64,000 bases of DNA from Tetrapyrgos nigripes. Its lineage: Eukaryota; Basidiomycota; Agaricomycetes; Agaricales; Campanellaceae. The DNA is taken from the NCBI GenBank assembly GCA_013368315.1, contig JAACJM010000079.1, forward strand, positions 62,001-126,000, in the 5' to 3' direction. Under the pieces are notes generated by a model. It saw nothing but the letters and a program-made list of their open reading frames with translations. It had not been told where the DNA came from and made no database searches. Made by a program: the position numbers and the translations under genes. This document shows positions 12,221-24,327 of the stretch, in pieces; within the stretch, counting starts at the first letter, position 1, and each line of letters begins with the position of its first letter.

Positions 12221-12468
12221 AACTATCATTTTTGGGCGGTTTCATATTGTCTCGCTCATCAGCATGTACGTACATAAAGTTCTTATAGTCAAATCATTGG
12301 GACCGATTACTCACTGATACTATGCAGTCCAGAAACTTGAAGGATGCCAGTGAGTACATTGTTACTTCGATTTTATTGTTACAAGCTTACCATTTACCTA
12401 TATCCCGCGGGTCAAGCGCTCAAGACTCGTCTGTACCGTCCAAACGCTCGACCCGTCTTCACTTACAC

Positions 12469-12578
12469 ACGCCGAAAGGACAAAAATATCCGCTCGACGG
12501 ATAGATGACATTATTGTACTGATATAAGATGTTTCTGTACGCCTTTCTGCCGAGCGGATATTTTTGTATTTTCGGCGT
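12469..12578. repeat. 28-nt inverted repeat (hairpin) inside the hAT element
   Basis: The arms acgccgaaagg..ccgctcg (12469-12496) and cgagcgg..ttcggcgt (12551-12578) are complementary with two mismatches across 28 nt. A 54-nt loop separates them. It may be an internal TIR of a smaller nested element. Confidence 0.7.
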
Positions 12579-12907
12579 GACACGGGTTTTGGTGGCCCCG
12601 TCAGAAAATTTTACCGCTGTTCCCTAGTCATATCACAATGCACATCTATCGATAGCGTGCTGACATAGACCTTGAGAACTCTCCTTCTCTTCCTCACTTG
12701 CTTGGGCTTGGGCTTGTTCTTGTTCTAATTCCTCGTTGCAATGTCGTCACAAACGGTTGAGGTTGGTTTGAAGTCGAATTGCAAAATGTCGGGTTGTTGT
12801 CAAGCGATTGGTCTTTCGATCAAACACCTTGGGCGTTGCATATTTCCAAAGATCTCTGTGCAAACTTAAATTTCGGATTTTTCAGTGCCATTTTTGCTCG
12901 CCCGGGT

Positions 12908-12954
12908 CTACTCCATATGGGACCGATTTGAGGCCGAACAGCCATATGGAGTAG
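12908..12954. repeat. Perfect 13-nt inverted repeat with CCATATGG cores, upstream of the aminotransferase
   Basis: CTACTCCATATGG (12908-12920) and its exact reverse complement (12942-12954) are separated by 21 nt. Each arm contains the palindrome CCATATGG. It could be a dimeric regulator site or a hairpin. The rest of 12627-13010 shows nothing else recognisable. Confidence 0.6.
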
Positions 12955-13010
12955 CTCCGGCGCCGAGCATAAATTCGTCATTTATGTTTGTCCAAAAGAT
13001 CTTTCCAAAT

Positions 13011-16000
13011 ATGCATTGCCGCCCAAGGTGAAAGTGCCGCAGAAAGAGTGGTTCGAGTCTAGTCTTTTGTATACCTTCATCTCATCGCGAACTCACACCT
13101 TTCACTTTCATATATCTGCTGAAATACCTAATGGAAATGGAACTCAGTCATTGAAAAGACTTCCAGCGAGCTATTATGATCACTTTTTATCGATCAGCGC
13201 GAAGGAGAGAAAACCGAGTCCTAGTGCGTCTATTTTTTTTCTGCATTGTTAACGCCAGTTTCGACAATCATTTGTGAACAGTAAGAGGACTTTTTCCTCT
13301 AGAAAAGACTCCTGGAGTCATTTCTCTGCTCGCTGGCAAACCAAACGCGACGACTTTCCCGTTCACTTCCTTCAACTTCACTGCACGAGACCCAAACTCT
13401 CCTCCCGATGCACCCAAGGATATCTCTGTGAATATTGAAGAAGATGCGTTGGCAGCTGGATTGCAGTACGGCGACACTGCCGGTATTCCGAATCTTCTTC
13501 GTTGGCTTGAAGGATTGCAGGAGAAGATGCATGGAAGGAAGGTTGGCGAAGGCTGGAAGATATGCATGGGCTCAGGAAGCCAGGATTTGATTTACAAGGT
13601 ACGTTGCCAGCTCCTCCCATTCTCAAGTTTCGCGTGCTTATGCTGAGACAGGTTGTGCAAGCGATGGTCAACGACGGTGACCCCATTTTTGTCGAATCGC
13701 CCGTCTACGCGTACGTCTTAGGTCATACTCCAGCTTCAACCGCTTTTCTCATTGTATCTTCACAGAGGTGTCATTCCCATGTTCAAAACCCTTCACTGCG
13801 AGCAAATCGAGATCGAGACAGACGCAAATGGCATATGTGCTGATTCTCTTCGTAAAACTCTCGAATCCTGGCCAGCTGGAAAACCCAAACCCAAAGTTCT
13901 TTACACTGTTCCTGTAGGAACCTTTCCTTCGTTCATTACCTGTTTTCTCAACTGACGAGCCACTGCAAAGTATGGTTGCAACCCTACCGGCATGACGGCT
14001 ACACCGGAACGACGCAAGGAGGTTCTTAAGCTAGCTAGAGAGTACAACTTTATTATTCTCGAAGGTACGTCGTGTTGTACCCTCCGATTTTCCGCCAGCA
14101 GACCTTCTCATCCTTTCCATGTCGCAGATGACCCTTACTACTACGTATATTACGGCCCAGCAAACCGGCCACCGTCGTACTTCACCCTTGAAGCTACTGA
14201 ACCTACAGAAAACGGCGAGCCTGAAGTTGGACGAGTCGTACGATTTGACAGTCTCTCCAAGATCCTTTCTGCCGGAATGCGTATTGGCTGGGCTTCTGGC
14301 CCAGAGCCCTTGATGACTGCTATAGAAAGACATGTGAGCCATAGAATTTTTACTTCAGTTTCTCCTTCCATAGCCTGGGTTCGTTTGCCTATACTTTCTC
14401 CGAATCTTGTTTGGCTTCTCTCTTTCTTCTCTCTCTCTCTCTCTCTCTCTCTTCTTCTACATTTCCACGGCGATTCCTCGGTGGTGCTTTTCTGAAAATT
14501 TCTTCTATCCTTGGCAGTTATTCTCGTTAGCCAGTCATCTTGTTGCAAGCGCCTCGATTCTCGTTTCTATTAAAACTCTACACGGGATATCCTCTGGCAA
14601 TATCGCGGATGTATTAGACGCCTTATAGTTGGAGGATCAGGTCCTGAGTGATGTCACAGTGATTCAGGTTTCCATAGACTCTACGCTCATAGCGTGGATC
14701 AGAAAGCAGATCAGAACATCATGGATGGTATAATGGGTTCGGTCTGCTTCTCAAATCTCGTCGCCCCTTACCCTTCTGTTTTTCTTTTTTCGCTTCGACC
14801 AAGTTCAAACTCAGATCCATCGGTATTTTTGCACCCGCATCTTTCTGTGGCCACAGCCTCAGTTGCGGATCACTTGTCACGGTTACAACTGACACTCAAG
14901 CGAAGTGTACATACTTTCTCATGCATCTTCTTCGATGTATGATATGTACATAGAAGACGGAAATGAGACGAGGCTGGGACGGGCTGGGAAGCTCGAGAAC
15001 ACATTCGTGGAATATGACGAGAATCCCGTTTCGCGGAGGTTGTGATTTGGTTGAGTCACAGTTTACTTTGACTTTACCGAGTTCTCTAGTTCCTTGGGGT
15101 TATTGTACAGATGCGCCCTGGCCCTTGGACTAAGAAAGACTCGGACTTCTGGGACCCTTGGTTTTGCTTCGGTCCCTTGCTTCTTTTTCGTTTTTCGAGC
15201 CCTGTACATAGAGATACGAAGTTGTCTCTGGCAGCCGTGTTTGAGATTGCATACCCAGATCCTCACATTTGCTTTGGAATTGCGGTCTTCTATATGAGGA
15301 AGCTCTGCGCTGGTTCTTAATGACAGTGCGCCGCAGTTACCCCAAGCTCGTTTAGCGAGTACAAATGTAATAGCATCGGCGGCAGGGGTTCTAGATTCTA
15401 TGTGTTGATCACGACTCGTTCGTTCCCGCGAAGGCTTCTGTTTGATCTGTCTATCGAGGGTTGGACATTGGACCGTAGTATCACATTTCAAATTTGTCCG
15501 ATTCATGTGTTTTTGTGGGTAGACCCCCTATTTTGCGGTTAGGGATGGACGAGGACGAGATATTGACAAGGATTGCGTACTTCTTTCTTCTTGACTGTCA
15601 TCTTCTGTTCGTTACCGCTTTTCACCGGCTTCTGCGTCACTTCTGCGGTATCTGGGGCATTCATTGCGTATTCACATATTCTCATTCATTAAGATCATTC
15701 CGTGGCTTGGGTCCTACTTGACAGAAAAGGACAGAGACAGACAGGCGTGCAGGCCCTCTGATACCTCTAGTCACAGTTCGAGATCTCAAATCCTAGTGAT
15801 ACCCAACTATGTTTAGTGTATTCCTGTCTGTAATCACTGGCGCCATGATAATACCTCGCTACCCACGCCCGCAAATGTCGCTTCTTTCTTTTTACGGCGT
15901 GTCCTGTCAAGTCTTCTTGTTATCCTGACTTAACTGACGTTATTTTTCCTTTTCTCCTATTTGTCCCAGACCGCAACCTCCAACCTTCAAGTCTCTTCTC

Positions 16001-16443
16001 TAACCCAAGTCATTACCCATGCCCTACTCAGCAAATGGGGCTACGACGCCTTTTATTCTCACACGAAATCGGTTTCCGAGTTTTATGGTCAAAAGCGGGA
16101 TATATTTGAAGCTGCTATGAAGAGACATCTTGAGGGACTTGCTGAATGGCAACGACCGGAAGCGGGGATGTTCTTTTGGTTCAAGCTACTCGTGCCTGAT
16201 TCTAAAGCTAGCGCTAACACCGATGCGGCTGGTGCGAGTGAACCAGACTCGAAAGCGTTGATTGAGGGTGCGGCTTATGCAAATGGGGTGCTGGCGTTGC
16301 CTGGCACGGTGTTCTTGCCGAATGGGGGAAAGTCGGGATACGTAAGGGCGTCGTTTAGTCTGCTGACCGAGGAGCAGGTCGAAGAAGCGTTGAAGAGGTT
16401 GGGGAGGACTATTAGAGAGCAGCAAGGGGACACCCAAGCCTGA
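13011..16443 (+). CDS. PLP-dependent aminotransferase class I/II (aromatic / kynurenine-aminoadipate type, Aro8-like)
   Basis: The joined exons give YYDHFLSISAKERKPSPIRG, then (after the intron 13224-13281) LFPLEKTPGVISLLAGKPNA, LQYGDTAGIPNL, GSGSQDLIYK, DPIFVESPVYAG, VLYTVPYGCNPTGMT, LEDDPYYY, FDSLSKILSAGMRIGW and a C-terminal domain at 15970-16443 ending FSLLTEEQVEEALKR. The lysine of SLSK is the expected PLP Schiff-base residue, and CNPTG binds the cofactor phosphate side. The family moves amino groups from aromatic amino acids, kynurenine or 2-aminoadipate to 2-oxoglutarate; the substrate cannot be told here. The first exon is uncertain: the open frame before YYDHF has no clear in-frame ATG, and 13011 is only a candidate. 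One intron, 14335-15969, is about 1.6 kb, far above the roughly 55-nt norm. Confidence 0.85.
14335..15969 (+). other. Exceptionally long intron (about 1.6 kb) in the aminotransferase gene
   Basis: The exon ends ..ERH at gtgagcc and resumes TATSNLQVSS after ..cccag, which restores a continuous conserved protein. Within the intron is a (CT)n tract at about 14427-14452. No open frame, terminal repeat or known element was recognised in it. Confidence 0.7.
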
Positions 16444-19416
16444 TGGACGGTTGGTTGAACTGCCTGTTTAGATACTGTATTGAAAAGAGGGCGTAGGAAG
16501 TCCAAAATATAAATCTGATATCTCCTTGACATTTGGACTAGCACTTGCCACTACTAAATGGACAGGGTACTAGTTTTCGCCTACCAACAACAAATACTCA
16601 AGTCTCGCTACGTGGACCTCGTAGTACCTGCCTGGCACACACGGTACCCTAACTCATCATTCATGAGCTTTCGGGAAAACTCTATCAGCGCTGGGTGGAT
16701 CACTTGCTATTGTCCTGGTCTACCTGATGGAGGTGAATCACTTGCTATTGTTCTGGTCTACCTGATGGACGTCGGACGTCGGAGTGTTTTCCGCTACTGG
16801 GGCGGTTGCAATAGAATCTGAGATTTATGACATACTGGTCAGACCACGCCGAGTCTGAATTCTGCGTGAGCGTTTTCCAGTCGCTAGTCCGAGTCGGAAT
16901 AAGCAGATTCCTGCCCCGAGCTAACTAGAAATGTGATTGTCTGCTCTCATCTTATTCGCAAAACTGCGTGCTACATCGGCCAAACTTTGCCACCATCGCT
17001 TGCAGCAGAAAGAAATTGCCATTTGGAGATACTTGGATTACATAAGGTCGCTTACGTGGCCAGCTTTGAATGACGTCACTTGTCTTATCTTCTCCTCATA
17101 CTTCCACCACCAAATTACCGCTGAGACCGAGCTTTCCCTGAGTTTTCTGATAGGTATCGGACCATATACGGACCATTTTTGAGCCTATGCTTACTATAAA
17201 CAGCTAGGTATGTCTGTTGGCAGTTCGCTGGAATCCCAGGGTTGAATTATGGCCGCTCGTGTTCTTCGATATCAGAAAGTATCTAACAAACATTTCTTCT
17301 ATGTTGATTCTTGCCAACTAATTTCCGCTCTACATAGATCTCATTTACCCTGACACGTCCAGACTTTGAAAATTGTCAAGGAACCGGCTTGAGAGAAAAA
17401 GTGAGTCTAAAATACTACGCTTCGTTTTGCTGGCTTCTTTCTGCTTCTCATTTCCACATTTCTATGGGTCTATTCAAAAACATACTATTCTCTCCCCTTG
17501 CTCTCCCCTCTTCCCTCTTCTCGCCTTCCAGAATTGATTTGTTTGTCATTCATGATCATCTGCTACGTCGGGAGTTGATGTCCTTGTCTTCTCTATTGTT
17601 TGAAGCTTTGACCAATGATTTTGACTGATACACACCTCGTTCCTTAATCTAATTTAGCTCTCAACCGCCTGATCTTCGTAAGTGTATGCTATGTATATGT
17701 CGTACCTTCTGACCAGGGCCATCCAACATATATAACTGTACGTGGCTTTAGGATCATCCTTAAACTTGAAGCGTACCTACGCAGAAAGAACTGCCCGTGA
17801 GTGTGAGTGACCCCTTGATTTCTTATTCCTCTGATTTCTGCCCTATTTCCGTGTTCCTTCCGTTTCTCTACTTCCGTATCTCTTCTGTCTCGAGTCAGAC
17901 TGCTTCTTCTGCTTTGATATATACCATAAATGTAGCAAAGCTACTGTCGCGTTTCTTTTCTACTGGAGTGTGGCTTCTTCTCGAGAAGCTAAAAAGTTGG
18001 AATTCGGGTTGGAATAATCCCCATTACCATTGATCTTCATCTTCACCTTCCTCTCCAATTCATTGGAGCCGTTTTTCCGTTCTCCGCTGGTAGTCCTCTA
18101 GGATCTCCAGGTCTTCCATTTTTCCGTTGCTCGCGCGGCGGGCGCCATTTGGTGGTTGTTGGCGGTTCTCCATATTACTGGGGCAAAAAATTATATCGGA
18201 TGAAGTCTATGAGTAGTGTCTATCATGCGCACCCTGTCTGCGCATTTCCTCCTCATAGAGCGGGTTGGAACCAATCGTAGTTAGATTCAGCCAGCCTAAC
18301 TTGAGCCAGGTACTGTCAGCAGGGTTTGGTACGAGTTAATTTCACATTATTCAAGGCAGAACCTGAAACATTGGTGACATCCGCCGGTCCTCACACGCTT
18401 GAGGAGTCCGAAGACTCTCGGCGGGAGGATCTCAGTGTGGGGCACAGGAACTACCTGGGAACTCTTGGGAACTGCCCGCAACGCGACAGGGGAGATGGTC
18501 ACCCTTCGTGGCGATTTTTTGTTGAATTTCCTCTATCTTTTTTTCATCTACGTGGCGTATGCACTCGGTGTTAGGTGTCGATACCGGGACTGGTACTGTG
18601 CATAGCTCAGATTGCTGGTATGATAGTGAACAGCAGTTTTCAATATTCGTCGACGTCGGGTCCGTAGATCGCATCATATTGGATTATGCATACCCTCTGT
18701 CAGGGTGTATAGGCTGACATCGTGATGGTTGGTCATGACTGACTTCAGGGTCAGAAATTGCAGCATTGCAGCATACGCCTTCCAGTACTAGTGTCCACGA
18801 AGTTTGACGTCTGGCGCCTCGGTGCCTTGACTCCTTATGCGTTTTTTTTTTTTTGCTTTTTGACTGATCTCCTAGTCTGATCTTGTATTTTATTCATTTA
18901 TGGCTGTTGCCCGCCCATGGTTGTGGCTTAGCCGACGGCTGGTGGCCCACAGGATTCGTCTTTGCGATATTTCTGTGGCATTACATCCTTTTGCCTGCTT
19001 CTTGCCAGACCCAGTGACGGCTGTAGGGGACTGTCGCGCTCAGCGCCCAGATGGAAGTATCCCTACTTGGATACGATGATTCCAGGTTCATTTCATTCTT
19101 CATTTATCTGATATATTTCGGGGGTCTTTAATTTTTATGAGAAGTGCCGCGAATGTGTGTATACATTCGATTGGGGGAGGATGTGTTGTACGGTAACCGG
19201 CTGAAGGGGTGGTTATTGCGAGAACTGGAGCCTCGTGTTGTGAATGTACCGTTGAGGCTCCGGGGAAAGCTCGGGGATGATTGTCCTCCTCGAAATTCTG
19301 TTCCATTCGCATTATTCCTCTGCTCTCCTTCGAGGAGCGAATCAAGTCTAAAATTGATTTCGCAGGTCTCCATTCATCCCTAGACTGAACGCCGTCTGAT
19401 CGAAGGGTAGAGAATC
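16444..19416. other. Gene-poor stretch of about 3 kb
   Basis: No frame here matches a family I recognise, and none shows a convincing exon chain. It contains a 33-nt direct repeat with one mismatch at 16699-16731 and 16737-16769 (atcacttgctattg(t)cctgg type) and a T12-13 tract near 18842. The end nearest 19417 is presumably the promoter of the small gene there. Confidence 0.6.
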
Positions 19417-19666
19417 ATGACGTACCAATCCAAGGTCCCGGTGAATACATGTTACCAGGTTAAATGCGACAAATGTGGCAAGACAACTTGGGCTGTAAGT
19501 GCAGATCTGTGATGCCGGACGCTGGCTGATTTCTCGTGCAGGGCTGTGGCCGACACGCCAAAGAGGTGAGCCAACGATTTGGGGAGTGATGTGACATGCT
19601 GACTGGTAGCTGGAGGTGATGAAAGAAGTCAAAGAGGACGATAAATGTACGTGTGAGCGCTCGTAG
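19417..19666 (+). CDS. Very small CxxC protein (about 50 residues), conserved-looking, function unknown
   Basis: Three exons join into a protein of about 50-52 residues: MTYQSKVPVNTCYQVKCDKC, then GKTTWAGCGRHAKE, then a lysine-rich end ..KEDDKCTCERS. Introns are 19495-19541 and 19566-19609 (or to 19615 if the alternative AG is used), leaving a 24-nt middle exon. The pattern C..CxxCGKTTWxGCGxH..CxC recalls a tiny fungal protein family with a conserved KCxxCxKxTWxGCGxH core that I know only as uncharacterised. The spaced Cys/His could hold zinc. It lies just upstream of, and in the same direction as, the kinase gene at 19846. It is easily missed because each exon is short. Confidence 0.7.
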
Positions 19667-19845
19667 ACGAAACTGGGGGAGAATCTGGAGATGGATCTGA
19701 TGGATAAATTGAAAATATTATGTAAAATAAATAATGAAAGAGTGTCCGGGGACCCTTTGATTTGAATTGCCGGATTGGCGGTATACGCTTGTTTTCCAAC
19801 TTTTTTGTGGACTCGTTTTGCTTGGTTCATGAAGCGTCCAAAGTC

Positions 19846-22800
19846 ATGAACCAGAGCACGGCTCGTGACTCCTTCGACTCCGACGTCGACGACGCCCTCC
19901 ACGATCCCTACATTGACTCCGACGTCGACCTCGACATCCCCTACGCCGAGCCCAGCACGTACAACCACCCACAAGTCCAACCCACCACGTTTCCTCGCAA
20001 TGCTCCTTCAAATCCCGCCGTGTCGGCCTTGCAGTACCTTGAACCTGGCAATGTCACTACCTATGACCGTGCCGATATGAGTCGTCAAGACGGACGTGTA
20101 ATGATCAATCACTATGTCTTGGAGAGCATGGTTGGGAGAGGCCAACACGGGGCCGTATGGAAGTGTCATGACCATTTGAACCCGAACAAGATCCTGGTGC
20201 GTTGGCTGGAAATACTAGGGTCTATGCGCGTTATCTGACATGTCTGTCCTAGGCGATGAAGATTGTCAAGCGAGATAATCCAAAGGCGAAACGAGAACGG
20301 CAGTACAAGCGACTCAGACAGCAAGGAGGTATTCCTAGAACCGAGCACGTTCCCGTGGTCGATGGAATACGGACTGTTGAGCAAGATATCCGTAAAGAGA
20401 TCGCCATTATGAAAAAGTGTTTCCATCCACACGTCGTACGTCTGTACGAGGTCATAGACGATAGGAAGAACGAGTGTATTCATATGGGTACGTGTCGGGT
20501 TGCCTTCTTGTCTCTCCTACTCACTCTTGCTGTAGTGATGGAGTATTTAGGCGGCGGCGAGATCAAATACACCAACGGAAACCAGAAACCCATTCTCAAG
20601 GTCGAGCAAACTAGACGCATTTTGCGGGATGCCATACTTGGCTTAGAATACCGTGCGTCGCTCGCTTCTTCATCATTTGGCTTCACTGACCCGTATCCTT
20701 GCCAGTGCATCATCAAGGCATCATCCACCGCGACATAAAACCCGGGAATCTCATCTGGACAACTAACCATGACCGTGTCAAAATCGCCGACTTTGGAACA
20801 GCGCATTTTTCTTATGCCCGACGTCTTGCTGCTTCCGACAAACAGGATGAAGACGAAGACCCTATACTTCTGGACGAGACTGCCCTTGCAAAGAAGGCTG
20901 GCTCGCCGGCCTTTATAGCCCCAGAGACTGTCTGGGAATATACAAATGGCTGGCAGATTGGAGACTCCCGCCCACCAATTACGAAAGCTATAGACATTTG
21001 GGCGTTGGGCGTTACGCTGTATTGCTTGCTTTTTGGCAAAACACCGTTTCGACCTCCTAGAGAGTATTACAGTTTGACGGAGTGGAACGGATATCACTGG
21101 GTGTGTAATCATGATTGGAGGGCTCCATCCAAGATGGGCTTTGACGAGATACCGACTGGTGGTCGACACGCTGATCCAGAGGAGGATGAAGATGGTACTG
21201 TGCAGGAAGGACCTGTCGTTATTCATTTATTGGACCATCTTCTGACGAAAGATTACGACTTGCGGATAACTCTAGAGGAAGTGAAGGTTGGTCGTCTTAA
21301 ATTCTTTGGGATTTCGCCTTGCTGACCACGTCGCCCTGTTCGCTTTCTCTGTCTCTCTCCGCCGATGTTATGTTATTTTCGACCTGCCAACCACACATAA
21401 CTATTACGTCTTATTTACCTCTTCATTACCCATCCCTCACACCTTCAACTTCTGACCTCTGATTGTCATATTCTACCCGACAAACCCAAAATCCGAATGG
21501 GTCAGATGAACCGATGGTTCCTTCATGATCTTCCCAACCCGGATACCTGGCTCCAAGTTACCTCTCCTAAACCTATCGTCGTCACCAACAGAGAGACTTC
21601 AGACGCGCTGTCTGTCCTCAAATTCCGTTGGAACCCTTTTAGAAGGGTTGGCACCTTCATACGTAACACCGTTGCTTCCCGTGGCAGGGGTGCTAGAGCG
21701 AGTCTCTTACCTCCAGATGATACACATGCCCATCATGCAATGTCATCCAATTTGTCACAGAAAAGGAAGGAGAGCGAAAGGAGGGCAAAAAGTCACAGAA
21801 GAGCGGAGGATTCGACTGGCACGATGTCTGAGCCAGATATGCGGTTGAAGAGTTATCGGCATTCTGGTTCGGAAGAAGTTAACCGGAAGCAGAAGAAGTC
21901 GAGAGATGATGACAGAGGCAAGCAGAAGGCTCAAGACGACGCCGAGCGACTTGATGTCGTCTACAAGAACCGTCGTCCCATGTCTACGATGAACTTGGAA
22001 CAGGGAAGTAGTGGACAAGCTTCATCTCGTAGATCATCCCAAGGCCTTGATTCGGAGCAACGGTCAAAATCGTCGGATGATGGGTTGAGGAAAGCTGCTC
22101 AGAGGAGTCGGCAAGCACAAAGGTTGGCTTCTCCTGGTCTTAGCCAGGTGGTTCATGAAGTTCATAACGCGACATCACTTCCTTCGGATTCACAGGCTCT
22201 TCGCGCAGTTATCGCCCAGTCTACGGTGACGCCTATCGCCGCTCCGGCAGCTGCAGCTACATCTAATGTGCAATCTCGTCGTGGCTCTGACGCCCGCTCA
22301 AATCATCAACAACGAGAGTGGTGTTCGTGCATGACAAATGCTTTGGATTCGGACTCTGAATCCGAACCATCTTCTCCGCGTGCTTCGTCTGTTAATAGCG
22401 GTTATGGCGAGCTCAAATCGCCGCCTTCTTCGTCCTCAATGCTAGCCCCTCGTTCTCCTTCCCAATCCCTTTCGCCAACAGGGTCTCATTCACGTTCGCA
22501 TTCCAAAACCCCGTCCTTCTCGTCCTTTCATGCCTTCAATCTCTCCTCTCATTCCATCACTCGCCTTGTCCGACCAGGCAAAGCAAAAGCGCGGTCAAGA
22601 CCAGGCACACCAACCAGTCCAGTGACTTTGACGCCCACTTCAGCGAAACTGTGGACGGGGACGACGACGCCGACTGGGTCCGTCGGTAGCAATATCAGCT
22701 CTTCCCCTAGTACCACGCGTAAAGGTCTCAGCGGAATCTTGACTGGCTTCTGGAAACAATCTCGTTCTCAATCTCATCAAGAACAGCCTCCACTTGTCGG

Positions 22801-23704
22801 GAAGTACAAAGAGAAGGAGAAGTTTAGGGCTTTCACGGCGCCTACGACCTCAGTACCTTCTCCCCAGAGCGATTATGCCGAGTCGCCTATAGACGCTCTT
22901 CAGGAAGGAGATTTGATAAAGTCCGTTCAACGTAAGGCGGTTTTGGGAGCGTCCCCGAGCTCCACGTCCGGCCCTGGGTCTGGGTCTGGGTCTGGGAGCG
23001 CTGGGCAATCCAGAGATAATCTTCTCGATGCTGAGACGTATTCTGCTGCATCTGCGAGTAACACGGCATTGGACAGTTCGAAAACAGTGAAGCCCAAGAG
23101 TTCAGGAAAGCGCTCGTCGAAGTACTTGTCACCGAATGTACCTGTGCAGAGGTCGAGCACCAAGCCCTTTGGATACCAGTCTATGGCTTTCAAAACCGGA
23201 GCAGGAGCAGGAGGAGACGTCGATATGGTGTTTCCGAATATGGAGATGGATATGGATGTCGGTAGTTTGGAACGGAGGACTTCGAGCTGGGATCATGACA
23301 ATCGGGAGTTTGAAGACTTTACGAGTATCCATTCGGATGATTATGGACTTGCGGTTAGAGATGTGGATGATCATGTTGTGTATGCTGGGGCTGGAGGGAT
23401 AGCTAATAGGCAGGAGTTGGAGGATGCTGAGAGGAAGGGTCAACAAAGATGGACGGAGGAATTGCATAGAAAGAGGGCGGTACAGCAGGAAAGGATGAGG
23501 TCGGTGGTGATGGGTGAGCCTCACAGTGATGATGAAGCTAGCGACGACGAGTATGATGGAAACGAAGATGGAGACAGTACGGAACCAGTTCAACGACATC
23601 GTTACGATGCACACTTCAGGCACAGTCAGGCATACGTAGAAGATGAAGAAGATGACTCTGAAGTCCTGACGTTTTCGGCCAGGAAAAAGAGGAACCTGTC
23701 TTGA
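19846..23704 (+). CDS. Ser/Thr protein kinase of the CaMKK / Snf1-activating (Sak1/Tos3/Elm1) group with long Ser-rich tail
   Basis: The ATG at 19846 starts an acidic N-terminus. The kinase domain begins NHYVLESMVGRGQHGAVWKC and continues with AMKIVK (ATP lysine), HRDIKPGN catalytic loop, IADFGTA and KKAGSPAFIAPE activation segment. A basic insert YKRLRQQGG.. sits between subdomains II and III, where CaMKK-type kinases carry their RP insert. Introns at 20197-20252, about 20488-20535 and about 20654-20703 restore HMVMEYLGGGE and LEYLHHQGIIHRD. A 219-nt intron (21287-21505) joins LEEVK to MNRWFLHDLPNPDTW. The remaining 700 residues are low-complexity, rich in Ser, Pro, Arg and Gly, with acidic patches near the end, and probably regulatory. 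By family it would activate Snf1/AMPK; that role is inferred. Confidence 0.88.
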
Positions 23705-24327
23705 AAGGGCTTCACTCCGTCTGGTTCATGTCTGGTCTTGTTTTTCCAGCTCTGCACAGGGTGCCGCTAGCCGTATTATTTCATTTCTAATACATGGAAT
23801 TCGGAATTCTTGGGTTGGCCTATTCTTTAATGTCATGGACCTTTGCTTCACTCACAATTTTCGGAATTTCGATGTATCTACTTTTGCATCTTACCGTTTG
23901 GCCTAAGCACGTCGCTTTTCCAAGTGTGGTCATACAGCTTTACCGTTTTTCCCCGTTCCCGTCCTGCTCCCATATTTCCTCTCCTTTCCTATTTTTGACG
24001 ACGGGCATGTAGCATTCCCTTTGTTTCAGTGATACCTCGTCTTTTCTTTTCCTTGTTCACTTCTTTTTCTTTTTCTTTTTTCTTTGGGACCTATGTACCC
24101 TCTACTTTTCCCATATAAACTTTCCCCACTCTGTTGCCTCATCTGCATTCCTTGTATATGTCAATACAAATCTCATGTGTATCCTGTCATTCCATACCAA
24201 TAGATGTCGGTGTCTCGTTATACTTTCTCAAAGATAAAAGACGCTTCATTGAGTTACAAAAATACATTCTCGTGGACTGATTTCGATATTCCATCGTCCA
24301 TTCTGATAATAGGCTCATCCACTAACT
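23705..24327. other. Intergenic region between convergent genes
   Basis: This holds the 3' flanks of the kinase (+) and the secreted protein (-). It has pyrimidine-rich stretches (ttctttttctttttc near 24060). No gene was seen. Confidence 0.5.

Larger units (their letters stand above)
11936..12626. mobile_element. Non-autonomous hAT-like element, 691 bp, with perfect 8-bp target-site duplication
   Basis: The element starts TAGGGAATCAG at 11936 and ends with the reverse complement of TAGGGAACAGCGGTAAAA at 12626. The 8 bases gtcatatc lie directly outside both ends (11928-11935 and 12627-12634). The right end resembles the left end of the MITE at 7204: both read TAGGGAACAG, then (t)acgg/cgg, then gtaaaa(a/t)tttctgac. 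No transposase frame is present. The interior holds a decayed retrotransposon integrase fragment and a 28-nt inverted repeat. Superfamily assignment rests on TIR and TSD length only. Confidence 0.8.

Noticed and set aside
13040..13062. tRNA T-loop-like ggttcgagtct
   Set aside because: No complementary T stem, anticodon arm or acceptor stem around it. No tRNA was found elsewhere by eye either.
13016..13252. Start of the aminotransferase at 13016
   Set aside because: The codon is TTG, not ATG. The real first exon remains unresolved, so the start is reported as uncertain.
14427..14452. (CT)n tract as a functional element
   Set aside because: Simple microsatellite within a long intron; nothing beyond sequence simplicity supports a role.
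21497..23704. A separate gene starting with MGQMNRWFLH
   Set aside because: A 219-nt GT..AG intron joins it in frame to the kinase domain, and WFLHDLPNPDTW is the expected end of such a kinase domain.
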